This document shows positions 5,901 through 5,914 of a stretch of DNA of 5,914 nucleotides, in pieces; positions within the stretch are counted from its first letter, which is position 1; each line of letters begins with the position of its first letter. The notes under the pieces are model-generated. The model saw only the letters and a list, made by a program, of their open reading frames with translations. It ran no database searches and was not told the origin of the DNA. Position numbers and translations under genes: made by a program. Origin of the DNA: Candidatus Krumholzibacteriia bacterium (lineage in GTDB: Bacteria > Krumholzibacteriota > Krumholzibacteriia > Krumholzibacteriales > Krumholzibacteriaceae); contig JAPLKY010000149.1 of the NCBI GenBank assembly GCA_026387805.1, positions 1 through 5,914 on the forward strand, in the 5' to 3' direction.

Positions 5901-5914
5901 ACTCACGGGGCGGC

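Overview
The window looks like a chromosomal piece of a GC-rich, uncultured bacterium from the FCB neighbourhood (for example Eisenbacteria-, Krumholzibacteria- or Latescibacteria-like lineages). This is inferred from two proteins ending in a FlgD-type Ig-like tail with the PNPFNP signature (the type IX-like, 'Por' sorting domain) behind fibronectin III-like modules, and from frequent GTG starts. No rRNA or other lineage marker is present, so the phylum is a guess.

Layout. At the left edge (2-256, + strand) is the last 84 codons of a secreted protein, essentially its FlgD-type tail. It converges, with nine bases between the stops, on a run of genes that all lie on the - strand. Read in the direction of transcription from the right, these are: a 121-base leader holding an intrinsic-terminator-like hairpin; a LytS-type membrane histidine kinase (4495-5793); its LytTR response regulator two to three dozen bases further on (3695-4462); a large secreted modular protein of about 761 residues, whose frame is broken at a run of five G (1313-3599); and a 331-residue secreted, cysteine-rich protein with a C-terminal membrane anchor (266-1261).

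How they may work together. Kinase and regulator form a tight two-gene operon with all catalytic residues intact, so a functional two-component system is likely. The two surface-protein genes each have their own sigma-70-like promoter and a 5' leader of about 27-28 bases. The promoter of the 331-residue protein is nearly perfect and starts inside the last codons of the gene before it. Control of the surface proteins by the LytTR regulator is suggested only by adjacency; no LytTR direct repeat was found in the promoter regions.

Most worth a second look: (1) the kinase leader, where one heptamer occurs three times in alternating orientation, so that a terminator and a competing hairpin could form; (2) the one-base frame break in the large surface protein; (3) a cysteine-rich surface protein with a non-FlgD, sorting-signal-like C-terminus next to two genes that use FlgD-type tails. 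No RNA genes, CRISPR arrays, mobile elements or origins were seen.
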